Source of the DNA: Armillaria gallica
Taxonomy: Eukaryota > Basidiomycota > Agaricomycetes > Agaricales > Physalacriaceae
DNA: 64,000 bases
Direction of reading: 5' to 3'
NCBI GenBank assembly: GCA_037576215.1
Contig: JBANDB010000005.1
Location: 2,046,001-2,110,000, forward strand
The notes beneath the pieces were generated by a model, which was not told the origin of the DNA, ran no database searches, and saw only the letters and a program-made list of their open reading frames with translations. This document shows positions 48,633 through 60,765 of this stretch, piece after piece. Made by a program: the position numbers and the translations under genes. The first letter of the stretch is position 1, and the number at the start of each line of letters is the position of its first letter.

Positions 48633-48688
48633 ATAGTATGCACGTATCCGGAGTCACATCTTTACACTCTGACCTTTGTCTTCTTTAA
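46781..48688 (+). CDS. Truncated Helitron protein (N-terminal DUF6570-like region)
   Basis: Open frame of 635 codons inside the element; its stop lies 56 bp beyond the element end, so the 3' hairpin is translated. Residues about 320-480 resemble the region that precedes Rep in fungal Helitron proteins: [52 protein letters not shown], and then [36 protein letters not shown] follows. An earlier Cys-rich stretch ([15 protein letters not shown]) may bind zinc. No Rep or helicase motif is present. A frame at 46352-46726 (MFLYKQPCR to LYLS) ends in TGA 54 bp before this ATG and may be the broken 5' part of the same protein. Family call by pattern only. Confidence 0.65.
   Translation: MLIPRKACSRKSVIDTVVANFLCFAAEIVLEEDSVLFARVDHVQAVRGRRRGVIFNLFLSRYGEIVFPAIVRPRHGSRYLCSAVKTTTEVFGDVESAFDPHLFRSRVRQIAYPRLQKFLQLLHHSRRCLLSALRADMIEALRCSMLDRWAELVEMPLQSVGEILNCYKANIDLESDLGLCDVMDYEFGRDFRASVLPPMRICKCVGQRRDPRIHRRMQIAAQSSDRFSNICRDWPQPVSFDTKLNSCRRFWEGMKWTRCQTCSVCSHDLRCGQPLVSRSYSEEDLEDLAERLNFYLLRIRDGDIGMVPIDHSLLSSYILDPHGWVDGFLIVCTQCEARLESGLLPKYALRNHLFRGTLPEEFRDLTWVEEMVCAVYRCTIQVSRLYGSSDPDQPRVFHGNVCAHDLNLVSTATVLPRTPQDINGLLSVVFVGPKQSIRSCLKPLYTIRKDKVWRFLVWLSENNPLYENIKLSMAQLEMYDDADDIIPGLEDLVWQSVLCLESFPFYGDDITAWQDQFFRATQRGVHFVQLWIYRPEPQNFVRVLSYCFSQSIDHGLKILGGRFLDIFTNVEYCMLCISLDSVNVKMHVFVLCHAEHRHVGEGKRKESGTGVKSPLQGYSMHVSGVTSLHSDLCLL
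48587..48632 (+). repeat. Helitron 3' terminus with hairpin (element 2)
   Basis: Perfect subterminal inverted repeat GGAAAGAATCGGGG, then a five-pair stem with a TGAAAT loop, then CTACAGGGAT to the end. The hairpin-to-end distance, ten bases, is the same as in element 1. Confidence 0.72.
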
Positions 48689-48746
48689 TCGGTGAACTCT
48701 CTTGGTCTTACTTCTCGAATGCTTCCAACATGTTTTTCTTTAGGAA
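48633..48746 (+). repeat. Upstream flank of duplicated block, unit 3 (right of Helitron)
   Basis: Continuation of the block flank after the Helitron; equivalent to 33814-33921. The insertion moved about 180 bp of upstream DNA 2.9 kb away from the gene. Confidence 0.75.
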
Positions 48747-50461
48747 ATGATCACATTCCATATTCAATGTCTCCTCCTCCTCCTGTCGACGACACAGACT
48801 AGAGCGGTACAGGATAATGACGAAAGCTCGAATGACTCGAGCAATAGGACCACCTGGGACATCGTTTGGAGTTTCCTTGCCACTATATTCACTTGCAACT
48901 GGCTTGCCGTGCACCCCAACGTTCCCAGCCGCTACATGAGGGAGAAGGGCCGACTATTTCTCGGCCTGCACCGCGTTAAACACATGCTACTGGCTATCAT
49001 TTGCCCGGAAGCCGTAGTCATGTGGGCATTCAGGCAACGACTTGTTGCATCGGTGCTATCTAAACGTCCGTCACATACGAGTCCTTAAATTCCGTTTCCA
49101 GTGACTGAAAATCGTCCTCAGACCTGAAATTATCAATGACGCATAGTTTTTTCATTAGCATGGGCGGATTTGTAGGGAAAGACGACCGTACACTAACTGC
49201 TGCGGATTTCATTAGCTTCGAGGACTTCCATGAAAGCGTAAAACACAGAGAAATGCACTTTGATCTGGACATATCACCCATCTCGAGCGTTACCAAGGAA
49301 GAGTTGATGGACAAGAGCAAAGGAGATGCGCTTTCGAAAGGCATTTCTCTTCTTCAAACCACTTGGTTTGTAGTTCAGTACTTTTCCCGAAGAACCCTCT
49401 CTCTTCCGACGACCCCGCTGGAAACTGCCACACTAGCCTTCGCCCTTCTGAATTTCTGTAACTACATTCTATGGTGGCACAAGCCCCTGGATGTCCAATA
49501 TCCTCTGAGTTTCCCCACCATCTACTCCCCACCACCTCCAAACCTTCGATTTCACACTGGCAGGCACAAAGAGTCGAACTTATGGATACCATTGGCACGA
49601 CTACCCACGAGTAAAGTGTCTAGGCCTGAAAACCGGACATCTCCCAGTTCTACATCCACTTCCAAACACCAACTTTCTGTCGACTACGATAAAAACCATT
49701 CATCGGAGTTGGTTTGCTTCCGTGAATGCCTGGAATGCGACATATCTAGCCCCACAGCCGTGTCCATTAATGATTGGCGATTTTTCCATGCCGAAGCTGG
49801 TTCGATAATTGATGAGTTATCTCGTCGTCGCGGCGCGGATGAGCGGTCGGGCTTTCAGACCGCCACATATAGTATTGATATCCTTCCCCTTCATGCAAAA
49901 TCTGGAAAGCCCCGGCGGCGATATCGGCTCTGGTTCCATCAAACCGTCTTCATACTGATACCGCCTCTCTGTGTCAGGGTGTGGAGATGGTACCGTCGGA
50001 TTTTTGGAACAATAATACACGGTGAGATGGGAACGCGTTCTCCGGATGCAACTCTGCCGATGCTATGGGCGGGGCAGCCTCGAGGTCGGAGCCAAATGCG
50101 TGATAGTGCATTCTTTGGAGGATGTTGTGGAGCTCTATTTGGCGGGGTCCATTGCATTGGATGGTCATCTTCAGGTTTCTTTGTTTCGTCTTTGGAACAT
50201 CTACTGTGGAAAATCTCATCCTTATCAATTGCTGTTATACCCGTCATCTTGGCTTTTGCAATTTTGATAATTCTACCTAAATACTACTTGAAACTCAGAG
50301 GTATACTAATTCGCTTCGTGGGGTATTCTCATCCGATTTTAGTATTCATTTATATATGCGCAAGAATTTACTTACTAGTAGACATGTTCGTCTCTCTCAG
50401 GTCTCTTCCGCCAGGGGCGCTTGAGGAGATCGACTGGACGAGATACATTCCTCATATATAA
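48747..50461 (+). CDS. Multipass membrane protein of unknown function, unit 3
   Basis: Exons 48747-49065 and 49122-50461 (56-bp intron, GTGACTGAAA branch, CCTCAG end) encode 552 residues. It has the same layout as unit 1: N-terminal hydrophobic segment (MITFHIQCLLLLLSTTQTRA), TTWDIVWSFLATIFTC membrane segment, GLHRVKHMLLAIICPE, conserved MTHSFFISMGGF at the start of exon 2, a shorter hydrophilic middle, and C-terminal helices ending EEIDWTRYIPHI. The middle region is about 70 residues shorter than in unit 1. No stop or frameshift. It is the unit most like unit 2. The Helitron 115 bp upstream probably displaces its promoter elements, although TATAG remains at 48632-48636. Confidence 0.8.
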
Positions 50462-51439
50462 GTAGTACCTATCGGACACCCAGAAATTTGAACTTTACTC
50501 TGTACGAAGATTTTCAATTTTTGCCCGAGTTGCAGTGCTTTGCTTGAGTTGATGCTACTTCGATTCTCAACGGCATGCCAATGAGTCGAAAAATTGAGCG
50601 GGAATTTGTCTGGCTTCGTCATGATCTTGCGACGAAGTTGAGCGGACAGTGCAAGCCGCAGCAGATGCGAAGCTACTGGCGTTCATTGCCATTTTCGGAC
50701 AGACTCTGGATTCTTTGCCAAAAGCAGACACCCGCGTCAAGCGGCGTGAGACATGTACAATATTCGACGTTTGCCCTGCAATCTGTAGAGGAACAAGAGA
50801 TTCACGTATATAGACAGCTTCGTACTCCGACCTACCCCTTTGCTCACGCAATAATGCCTCGGACCGAATGTTGCCCCATGTGTTAAGGGCAATCTTTCGA
50901 TTGCAGACATGTGGCGCAGGGGAGGCCGGGGGGCATCGATGGACAGAAGGCAAGCGGTGAATGATCACCAATACTGCGCTCGCCAGTACCGCCGTCGTAA
51001 GGGAACAGGTGGACTTGTTTTTCCTAGCGAGTGGATAATTTTCCGTGAAGTAACATCAATAGAGAGGCCTTGAAATGACGCTGCTTGGCATCAAGGGGGG
51101 AAACCCATTTATAAATCACTGTGATACATTACTCATTTTTTAGGTATTTAGACTACCTCAGGCCTTGTCGCATGAATTTTCTTTGATTTCTACGTATAAA
51201 GATAAACACATGTATCGTTCGTTATATGACTGATGGTACAGAGATAGGGAACGTGTAGACCACAGGTGGCGCGATGCTGGATGAATGTGCTACAAGTGAA
51301 TGTATGGAGGGCAATGAAAAGTGTAAGATGACAATGATATGATAAAGGAAAAAAAAGACGCCAGACCGTGAAGAAGAGGGACAGTGTATGAGAAGAAAAG
51401 AGCGTCTCTGCCTCCAGAGCGGGGAAGGGGGACGAAGCC
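50462..51439 (+). repeat. Downstream flank of duplicated block, unit 3
   Basis: Near-identical to 40793-41790, including GGTGATCATTCACCGCTTGCC (reverse sense) and the AT-rich tail CGTATAAAGATAAACACATG. Lies between the tail-to-tail membrane gene and basic protein gene. Confidence 0.7.
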
Positions 51440-52487
51440 CTACCTACGGGCAACTCGCTTCCGTTCCCGACCACTGTCGTCTTCAATGTCCATCGCCTCC
51501 GAAGACAACTGAATCGAATTAACGTTCTGGTTCTGTAGATGGCTGGCGTTGTTCCTTGTGCTCCTTGTGCGCCGCCGGTTCCCCCCTGAACCTGACCCGT
51601 GATTGCAGTTCGAGGATGGCATCGTCGAGGAAGTCGAAACGGGAGCTGACGAGCCGTCGAGCATCATCATCACTGCATGTCGCCGCTTGGCGCCTACGAC
51701 GACATCGGGGACGGGGACGGATAGGGTATCTTCGGAAACGAGGTTGAAAGCGTAGTCTGAAGTGAGGAGTGGTAGGGGAGAAATCGTCGGTGAATCTCCT
51801 CCTCCTTTGGAATTGGAAGACGAAGTAGGTTTCGCTCTGTTTGTCGAACGTTGAGTCTGTCGCAGCGTACTTGGTGGTGCTGGTGGTGGGGGAGACGGAG
51901 TTGACGGTTGCGGTGAAGGCCGTTGAGCGCGAGGCCAAGGTGAATTCAGTGTCGGCAATGGTGGAATCTGCAGACGTAAGAATGAGATAAATATGATGAT
52001 TTCCGGATTTCTGGGCGGCATACCTGCTCCTTTGCCTCCACCTTGACTTTCGTGGGCGCCGTCGCCGTCGACTTCCGTCCACGTTCCTTCTCCTTCTCTT
52101 CCTCTTCTACTTCCTCTTCCTGTCGCGATTTCACGGCATCCAGTCGAGCGTCTATCCAATCCATTACTCGGCCGATAGACATGCCATTTGAGTCTGCAGA
52201 CATCCCTGGCTCTGCGATGCCACCGACCGAGACTCCTCGCTGTATCATTGCCATCAGGTCTTGACATGCGGCAGCATATCCTGCACTGTACGCTCGCTTT
52301 GAGGCGTCTCTTGAGGAACGGTACAGGGTCGTGATGCTCAGAGCAGCCGCTGGAAATTCGTCAGTAATTTTATCTGGCCTCCAAATAAATATCTAGTACC
52401 TTTGAAATTGTTCAGCAGCTCCGCCTCCGCATTCTGGTGCGCTGTTGGCAAGGAACCAGCAAGAGTATTGAGGTCCAGCGATTCCAT
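51440..52487 (-). CDS. Basic, proline-rich, probably nuclear protein (possible HAPSTR1/TAPR1-like)
   Basis: Exons 52487-52400, 52349-52024 and 51967-51440 (introns of 50 and 56 bp) encode 313 residues. Residues 1-75 are a conserved helical module: LLNNFKAAALSITTLYRSS, SKRAYSAGYAAACQDLMAMI. This is reminiscent of the TAPR1-like (DUF4588/HAPSTR1) stress-response family, which works with the HUWE1 ubiquitin ligase; that link is tentative. Residues 100-135 are a charged coiled segment (EEEKEKERGRK). The centre is Pro/Ser rich. The C-terminus has arginine-rich NLS-like signals (NRRRTRSTRN and RERKRVARR) around an acidic MDIEDD. It converges with the membrane gene of unit 3. Decayed copies lie at 41793 and 36630. 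Confidence 0.72.
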
Positions 52488-52783
52488 TCGTGGTAGTGAA
52501 AGAAGAACGGTACGAGATTACGTAAACTTCGGACCCCTACTTAAAGGCTTTGGTATACAAAGCGCAATATAATTATTTTATAGATATTTTCCTATTCACA
52601 AAGAATCTTCCAGAATATTGTCTCTAAATAGCAATCATCAACATCGAGGCTCTCTCCTCACACCGACTTTGTTTATCCCGGGTAACGAGAAAACGATCTA
52701 TCTACAGTCAAACTGGCTTCCAATTGATCCTATGGTCTATAGATCTGTCAGTAGAATATATTACAAATTTCGCGCTCTTGCGA

Positions 52784-55700
52784 TCATTCATTCAGAGCCC
52801 TTCCAGACGCCTCATCGCGCTCAGCCTTTGCCTTCGCTGATGCCTGTAGCTCACTGAAGCTGCCAGACTTCAGACACATATTCCTGAATATGCCATCCTC
52901 TTTCTGTATCAAGCGTAGCGGCGTATCGAATTCAGCTATCCTCCCCTTGTCGAGGATGATAAGACGGTCGTAATCAATCACGGTCCGAAGTCGATGCGCC
53001 ACTGTAAACGGTCAGACGACAGACGAATTACAATGATTATTACTCTCACCCGTCAGTAGTAACGATTGCGTGAACTCTTCCCGAATGGTCGTCTGGATCT
53101 TCGCATCTGTAGCGAAGTCGATGCTACTTGTGGCCTCATCCAGAACAATGATTGAGCTGCGTCGAAGTAACGCTCTCGCCATGGCGATCAGCTGCCTCTG
53201 TCCCTGGGAAAAGTTGGTACCACCCGGGGAAACCTTTGTGTCCAAAGACACGGTAGTCTTCGCATCGACATCAGTAGATGTGGCTGATACTGAATCCGTG
53301 GTGTCTTCATGGATGGACGCTGGACGAGACGTTGCAGGTGTCGACAATTCCGAAGGAGCACGGGATGTCCGCCGCGAAGGACATTGGCTCTGTGAGATCA
53401 TCTGTACGCGATACAAAGCTTCCATGCATTCGGCATCGTCGTGCTCGCCTACATTATACTCAGTCACGTAAAAGACGACAATACTGAGCAGACTGTACCA
53501 AAGGGATCCAAGTTATCTCTAAGAGTGCCAGAGAAGAGGGTTGCATCTTGCGGGATAAATGTCTTCTAGCGTGTCAGAGTACCTTAGGAACAAGGGTACA
53601 GAAGGACTCACTAGTCGCGACCGAAGGTCGTGGATACCAATTGTCGATGTATCAATCCCATCGATGAGAATACGCCCTTCCGTCGGATCTACGAAGCGTA
53701 AGATACTCATAGCCAAGGTCGACTTTCCTGACCCGGTCCGGCCGAGAAGACCGATCCTTTCCCCTGCTTTCAAAGTGAATGATATGTCTTGAAGAACCGC
53801 AGGTAGCTCAGGAGAGTATTTGACGACCAGATTTTCGACTGCGATAAGACTGTTATTCTCTGAACTTGATGGCCAGTATGCAGGCGGTCGATGAGATTCG
53901 ATAACGGTGGGCGGTTCTTGTGGCAGCTCCAGATACTCGACAACCCTCTCCACCGAGCTAGGATCAGTGATCAACTAATGATACGTCTTCTCCAAAGTAT
54001 TCGGGCTTACTTGAGATCCAGTTCCAGACCTGTGATATATAATTAGACTGTATTCATACTGACGATTGTTACGAACATACCGGTCCAGAATCGGCATGCC
54101 CAGTACACCGATGAGGTGAAGCTAAGAGCACTGGTGATACAAAGACCGGCAAGACCTGCTCCGTTGTCGAGGCTCGATATCGAGAATAGAGCGGTAACAA
54201 AAACGGCCTTGATTCCAATTAGTAACAAAGGTCACGAACATCTGAGAGGGACGAACAGTAGCACCTGTTGAATGATCAGATACCAGCAGGCCTCAATTGA
54301 GAAAAACTTACCCAGGGCATCAAAGTTTAACAAGAGCCACCGGTTTGTCATCCAGAAACCATACCACATCTAAGCGACGTGAGTTCCCACTCTTCGACAA
54401 AGTAAAGACCAATTCAATACCTTTGTGGTTGTGTCTATCTTCTTGTGGAGATTGTCCAAGAACCTCTTTTCTGCTGAGAACGCTCGGACAGTGACGATAC
54501 CTTCCAACAACTCTCCAAAGTCGGAAAAGATGGGCGAGCGGGTGTTCGACTGCATGCGGCGAAGGTCGCGTCCTGTATTCAAGTATCCAATAGCGAGCTC
54601 TCGATAGATGAAGCCAATGAGTGCGGCCGGAACCAGGAATATGGGAAAGACGACCCTGTCCATCAATTAAACGTGCCGTCGCCCATCAAAAAAACGAAGA
54701 ACATACGCCACGGTCAGGATTGAAGCAAAGAAGCTGGCAAGCGATGAGTTTACAGCTTGCATAGATCCCGCCAATGATGAGTCGATGGTCTCAATATCCT
54801 TGCCGAATCGATTTAGCATACGTCCTTGGGGAGTAGTATCATGGAACCTGAACGTTGCTCGAACGACGGTGACAAGAAGTTGTCTGAAGAGAAGCTCAGC
54901 ACATTCTGACCAATACAAGAAGCGAAACTAAACCGTACTCGAAGAGGATGCGTGATGCTCTGAGAGCGCCCGTAAACTGAGCTGTCGTTGACATCACGCT
55001 TACAATCGCGCCTCCAATGCCAATCGCGGCGTAAACGCCAACGTAGAACAATGGGTGCTCCCGAGCATCGGGGAAGTTGGGACCGACGAAACTCATCGAT
55101 GGAGGAGCATTATGGAAGTTATGAATGTGGGACTGAATATGTCCATCGAACACAATCTCATGTTCCGGGGCAGAGAAAGCTCTGTTGTTGTAGAATATCG
55201 ATGTATGGACATCGCCATAAGCTTCTCCCCATGTCTGAGAAAGATGCCATAAGCATGCATGTTGTGAATCATGCAAGGGAACAACGCACCTTAATCCAGA
55301 GCTTCTCAGTGATACCCAGCAGTTGATTAATGGCTACGAAGGACAAAAGCAGCCCCCAAATCCAGTATGACCTATACAAAGAGAGCATTAGTGCATACTC
55401 GATCTCCCAAAGAACTGTACATACGATGCCTTTAGATAGCTCTTGTAGATGCTCCACTTAACACCGCCTGTTTCGCGATGTTCATCTTTGATGAGTTTCC
55501 GAGGTTTCTTCGCCTCGATGTCAGTAGGTTTGTCAGTAATAGCTTCCACAGTATCTTCCGTGGAATGTTCGGCCTGTATTTGCTCTTCGTGGGCCTCAAG
55601 CGCCGCCTCCTGTGTTATCTCGTCCAATAGTCCTTGCGCACGGAGATCCTTGACAGTACCCTTTGCATCAATACGCCCATCAAGCATGCGAACCAAATAA

Positions 55701-58700
55701 TGAGTTCCCGGAAGAACCAGTTCAACGTGATGGGTAACAAGGACCTGTAAGCACGTTCCTTGAGTAATCCTAGTGGTGACCCATTGATACGAGGAACTTA
55801 CAACTGTCCTGTTAGCCAAAAGGGGTCCAAGAAGGAGACGTTCGTACAAGAATCTTGACGTATGACTATCCTGTTAGACAATTCTCAGCCCCGTCGTTCC
55901 CTCCAGCCAAGATAAACATACCACAGCGCTTAAAGGGTCATCGAGAAGAACGTATTTGGTACGGGCATAAACAGCACGAGCAAGAGCAACCCTATAATAA
56001 AATAATTTTTTTTAGTATACATATGCTTGAAAGCCTTTGAAAAACTTACCGAGCCTTCTGTCCTCCACTTAGACTGACACCACGAGCACCAATTTCCGTA
56101 GCATCACCATCCTCAAGCATGGCCAAGTCGGGTTTCAAAGCGCAGCACTCTAGTACGGCTTCGTACCGTTCTTCATCTAGCGGGTAACCAAACAGGATGT
56201 TATCCTTGATGGACTGATGCCGAAGCCAAGGCGCTTGGGCAGCATAAGAGATCGCGTGCATATTTCCGTGCTCGTCGATTCTAGATCTGTCTTTTGCCAT
56301 GATGATGCGACCACTGAGGAGCGTCATTTCACCAAGGACAGCTATCTGTGTATCATGGTTAGTCAAAGGATGATCAGTTGTGGCATGCAATGATAACTTA
56401 CAAGCAAGGCCGTCTTGCCACTGCAACGAAAGAAGCGATAAGTTAAAAACGACAATAGAAGAAATAAACACTTGCCTCGCCGTGGGGCCTGTGACAATGC
56501 TAAGTTCGCCCTCGGGGAACAACACCGAAATATCACGAAGCTCAAACTTATGATCGATAGGTTCACCCTCAATAGTTGTCTCGGCTTGACTCTCGAGAGA
56601 TTCCGTGGAAGACGCGGTCGATAGTTTGTTATGGTTGGCCTCGTCCTCTTTGGGTTTCTCGACTTCATTCCACTTCAATGAAGCGTTTTCGAGTCCTAGA
56701 CCATCTTGATCAGGTCCAAGGAGGAGAGGTTCTGAAAGATCTTTCTTCAGCGACGAGACCTGATCTGTAACTTCCTCTTCTTGGAGGTAAACTTCAATTC
56801 GTTTGAGGGCAACGCCGGTCTGAACGTAATCTCAGCAAGAATTCATGCAAATTCCAATGTGCACTTACCTGGAGAACCTGAACAATCCACATCGGTATGA
56901 TATTGAGCGGTCCTCTAAGTAATCATCATCAATGATGAGAATATAGCATTGAGAATAACTACAGACCGAATCATGGCGAAGAGTGAGATGGCCTAAATGA
57001 TGCGTCAAACTTGAAGCAAAAATTGAAACGGAGGTAAAAGCATACCGTAAAGGCAGTGCTTATGGTCAGTTCATTACCCTGAACGACATACGCGAAGAAG
57101 GCGATGATGGACACCAAAATGGGAGCCGTGGTCCATAAGACGTAGAACATTATCCAGTTGACTCTGCCTATCGATGCCACCAAGTTACTCCTGGCTCAAA
57201 CTCGGCGATAGAAGACTTACTTTTAATCAGCCACTTCAGTTCCTTGCCTCTGGCCTCCATAGCGCGGTCAATCCACCGATCCTCCCAAGCAAAAAACTTG
57301 ATGAATTTGACCTGAATGTCGATCCGTTGGCGTTAAACACGACGACGAAGGCCAGTGAACTCACGGCTCCGATGAGTTCATTGAGGACACCCATCCGCTT
57401 ATCCTTTTCAGCCATGTAACCCTTTTGGATCCGGATACTTCTCTTGGAGAGGTAGCTATTTAGAGGCCAGCCGGCAAGCAGAATGACAAATCCCGCAAAG
57501 GCAGACCATCCCAGCAACCTGTAAAACAGGGTTAGGTATCTCCACACGCTCAGATTATGGGACTGACTGGTATAGGAAGAGTCCGCCAATAATTATTTCA
57601 AGGGGAGCTACAATCTTAGTCAGTACAACGCTTTGAAACCGGATGATGTATACATACCGCCATATATATAGTACGCCCCGGTGACCATATTCGAGATCTA
57701 GGCCAAAAATTAGGAACGTATGAGAACGAAAAACCTGAGCTAACCTTATTAGCATCGCCGGCCATCAAGTTGACGATTTTACCGACATCGGCACCGGCTT
57801 TGGGATCATCGCCTTTCTCATCTTCCTTGGCCTTGGTCTTCCCTTTGTCTGGCAGGGCGAGCGTTAGGATAGAGCAAACAAGAGATGAGGATAAAATTAC
57901 CTGTCCCATTCGCGGTAGTAGCGTCCTTGTCCTCGGTGGTTTTATCCTTATCCGAATCAATGATACCGGAGAAATCTTTTCGCTTCAGAGCTTTGTCATA
58001 GATTGCTGCCATGAGTTGGGATCGAATTCTGGTGGCTGCTCGTCGCCCGAACCATAGATGCTGCAAATCTAACTCGGCCCTAGCGACGGATATTATGAAC
58101 ATTAAAAACGCATAAATGTATGCATTGGTGCGATGTTCTGGAGTCGCATCATGGTCGATGGAGGCTAGGATTCGGCTACAAAACGGTTAAACATTATGCC
58201 ATGAAACAGGCTTCGGTGCGCACTTGAGGAAGAATGGTGTCGTGTAATTGAAGATCACGCTGAGAATCGTAAAAAGAGCATCAAGTATGATGTCTAACGA
58301 GTTAGATGCCCAGATCTTGCGAAGGAGGGAGGAGCGACTGAACACAAGTGAGATACGTAAACATACACGTATAACGACGTACATGACACTGCTGAACTTG
58401 ATGAATAAGGGACGAGACTGAAATGTTGGGCTGAGATTCCAGACGTCAATATCGTTCAAAGTGTTGTATCTGCCCTGTAAACCCATAAGTCGAAAGATGA
58501 ATCTAAACAATTATTATAAGTACGTTTTTTATTAGTGGATAGACCCAAGAGAATGTGAGCCATCCGAAGAGTGTCGTATAATCCTCTGGACTAACGGTAA
58601 TTCCCTTCCAGCAGTGTCAGTATATTATCCTGACTATCACCGAACCAATAGGCGTACAATGGACTTTCTGTCAACCCGTCTGCTTGGCAAGTCGAGAGGC

Positions 58701-59320
58701 ATGTTCACGACGACCCCAAGGACCACTAAGACGATGACTAAGTTGATCGAGTATGCCAAAATGAGTGTTGCCGGTGGTAAAGGTAGATCGTAGACCGAGT
58801 TTTCGTATAGAGCGCCACCTAGCAACATGATTCCGCTGAAGAGATGCACCACGTACAGAGTGAACAAGTCGAATGGTGGAGTGGGTGAAGGTCGTGCGAC
58901 GGGTACCACGACCGTGTAAAGCCACGTCAGGGCTATCAAGAGCGGTTGAATCCCTGACCAAGGATCTTGCGGTTGCGTAGCAAGACGATAGGAGCCGTTT
59001 CCCAGCCATGATAGCGCCTCTACGAGCCCCAACAATGCGAAAACGACGGTCCGCCATAGAGGGACGACATGGTCAACCTCGACCTCCCCTTCGGACCCCT
59101 TTTCGTCCAGATCGAGGGCTTCTGCCTCATGAAGAGGTAAAAACGTCTGTAGTGGCGCCTTGACGCTGTCCATATACGGCCGGATTTTTTCTGGCACTTT
59201 CACTGGAATGGAAGATATGCAGGACGCGACGACGAGTACCGTCGGTACTAGTGCTGACCAGGAACCTCGAATGCAAGCATCCTGTAGGTCCAAAGGACCG
59301 GAATCTCTGCAGAGACCCAT
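52784..59320 (-). CDS. ABCC-type full-length ABC transporter
   Basis: ATG at 59320, stop at 52784, more than a dozen introns. The order is TMD0-like N-terminal helices (59320-58640), TMD1 (about 58500-56970), NBD1 (56700-55780), linker, TMD2 (55460-54010), NBD2 (53990-52784). NBD1 has Walker A GPTASGKT assembled across introns, a Q-loop (AAQAPWL), signature [10 protein letters not shown] and a Walker B exon beyond. NBD2 has [29 protein letters not shown], signature FSQGQRQL, Walker [11 protein letters not shown] with the ABCC-type Ser, and H-loop [26 protein letters not shown] is the conserved TMD2 loop. It resembles fungal YBT1/BPT1-like pumps that export conjugated organic anions from cytosol to vacuole or outside. 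Substrate unknown. Introns 56421-56475 (GC-AG) and 56346-56401 flank a 19-nt exon carrying GKTALL. Confidence 0.88.
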
Positions 59321-59769
59321 GTCCTGGACGCTGTGGACGGTGATGGTGGAAAGAAAGGAAGGACATCATTATTCATACGAAAGCAAAGGGTCCCCGGACA
59401 CAGCCACCTAACCCGCGCGGTCACAGCTGGGGCCTCACAGCTGCACTCAAACGTGACTAAGCACCTGGCGGTCTATTTTAGAATTCTACTTCAAAGAAGT
59501 CAGAAAAAGGGTGGTGGCGACGTAAAAACATAGGCGAACCAGTAAGAGAGGTAGACACGAGTTGCTTCAGGACTGACAAGCTGTACAGAATAGCATGTAC
59601 GTTCACCGATAGCGTTTCTTTTGCGTCGTCCTCAGTCTACAGTGCATTGTATGCAAAGTAATTGCCTGTGCGCTGCACAGAACAGGTCTTCCCACAGTAC
59701 ATGTTATGCACTGTACAGAACGGAATCAATAAAGAACAAGATTTACTTGGAGAGCATACGTATCTTATG
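59321..59769. other. Promoter region of the ABC transporter
   Basis: No further gene. A shared upstream segment of the head-end intergenic DNA; short frames are spurious. Confidence 0.4.
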
Positions 59770-60765
59770 CCATGAGCCGGTGGGAACACTATCCGATTCC
59801 CGTCTAACAATGTCAGGTCCCCAAAATTCGACTTGACGATAGGGACACCATTCGTAGTAATACCTGCCGCCAAGTTGTACCACTTATCCATCACTGAATC
59901 CTCGACATGCTCAGCTTTCGCCGGAAGCTTCAACACACGGCAGAGTTTTTTTGACTCCCCGACAAACGGTTTTATGTGGCGCAGGGTCCTACTGCCGACA
60001 TATACTCTTCTAGTATTCCAATAAACAATACGGCACACTACAACACCCGCCGCAACATTGAAGTTTTGGTCGTTTGCGCGACAACGGCATGAGATGACCT
60101 ACATATCCCAGGCTGGAATCGTCCGTACGGCATCATACACGGACGCAAAGAAATCTCTGGGAGGCACAGGAACACTTTCCTGTTGCCTTCTCGGCGCGGT
60201 GAGGATCAGGGGTGATATTTTGGGGGCTCTTAAGCTAAGGAAAACATCCGCAATATCCTGAGAATCCTGCCCACTGATAGCATCCTTAAGTTCCCAGATG
60301 CACGTCTGTTGTTAGATGCGAGGGGAATTGCTAAGAATTTCACTAGCATGCTGCATCCAGAAATACAGGGCGCGCAGGACGTCTTCCTTCTGTGTAGGTG
60401 TTGCCCCGCTTCGCCATCAGCATCGTCTGCTTCGGCAGATCATTCAAACTCTACAAGGAGACGATATACGATCGTTCCCATCTCTGCAGACGCCAAGCTT
60501 GTTCAAGTGTTCGTCAAAATCAGTTATGAACTGGCGACCGGCCACAGAACATCGTGACCTTTAGCCTTTGCGCTTGCCATGGTAAGCGTTTGAGATATAG
60601 GTCGTGTACCACCAGGCGTAATGAAGGTGTGGCATATAATACCGGCCATTGTATGGAGAGCTTCCTCCATTTTCCCTCACGACACCGGGTTAGAGGTAAT
60701 CCGGCTGAGGCGAAAGGAATAGGCCCAGAGAAGTTGCTTGCCTTTCGAAATGCACGTCTCTATTG
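59770..60765 (-). pseudogene. Decayed MYND zinc-finger gene
   Basis: About 1 kb aligns with 31995-33190 of the intact MYND gene, from the equivalent of 'MQVHFEKQA' to the C-terminal PAKAEHVEDSVMDKW. Many stops, indels and a missing stretch of about 240 bp (the region around 32235-32420) break the frame. Of the finger, CCGGC and an altered 'PYCLLEY' remain; several zinc ligands are lost. No promoter-proximal part is present. Confidence 0.8.

Noticed and set aside
33637..51439. CRISPR-like or satellite array
   Set aside because: The repeats are long duplicated gene blocks with introns and unequal spacing, not short regularly spaced repeats; the genome is eukaryotic.
51440..52487. Firm assignment to the HAPSTR1/TAPR1 family
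   Set aside because: Similarity is limited to a short helical pattern recalled without a search, so it is kept as a possibility only.
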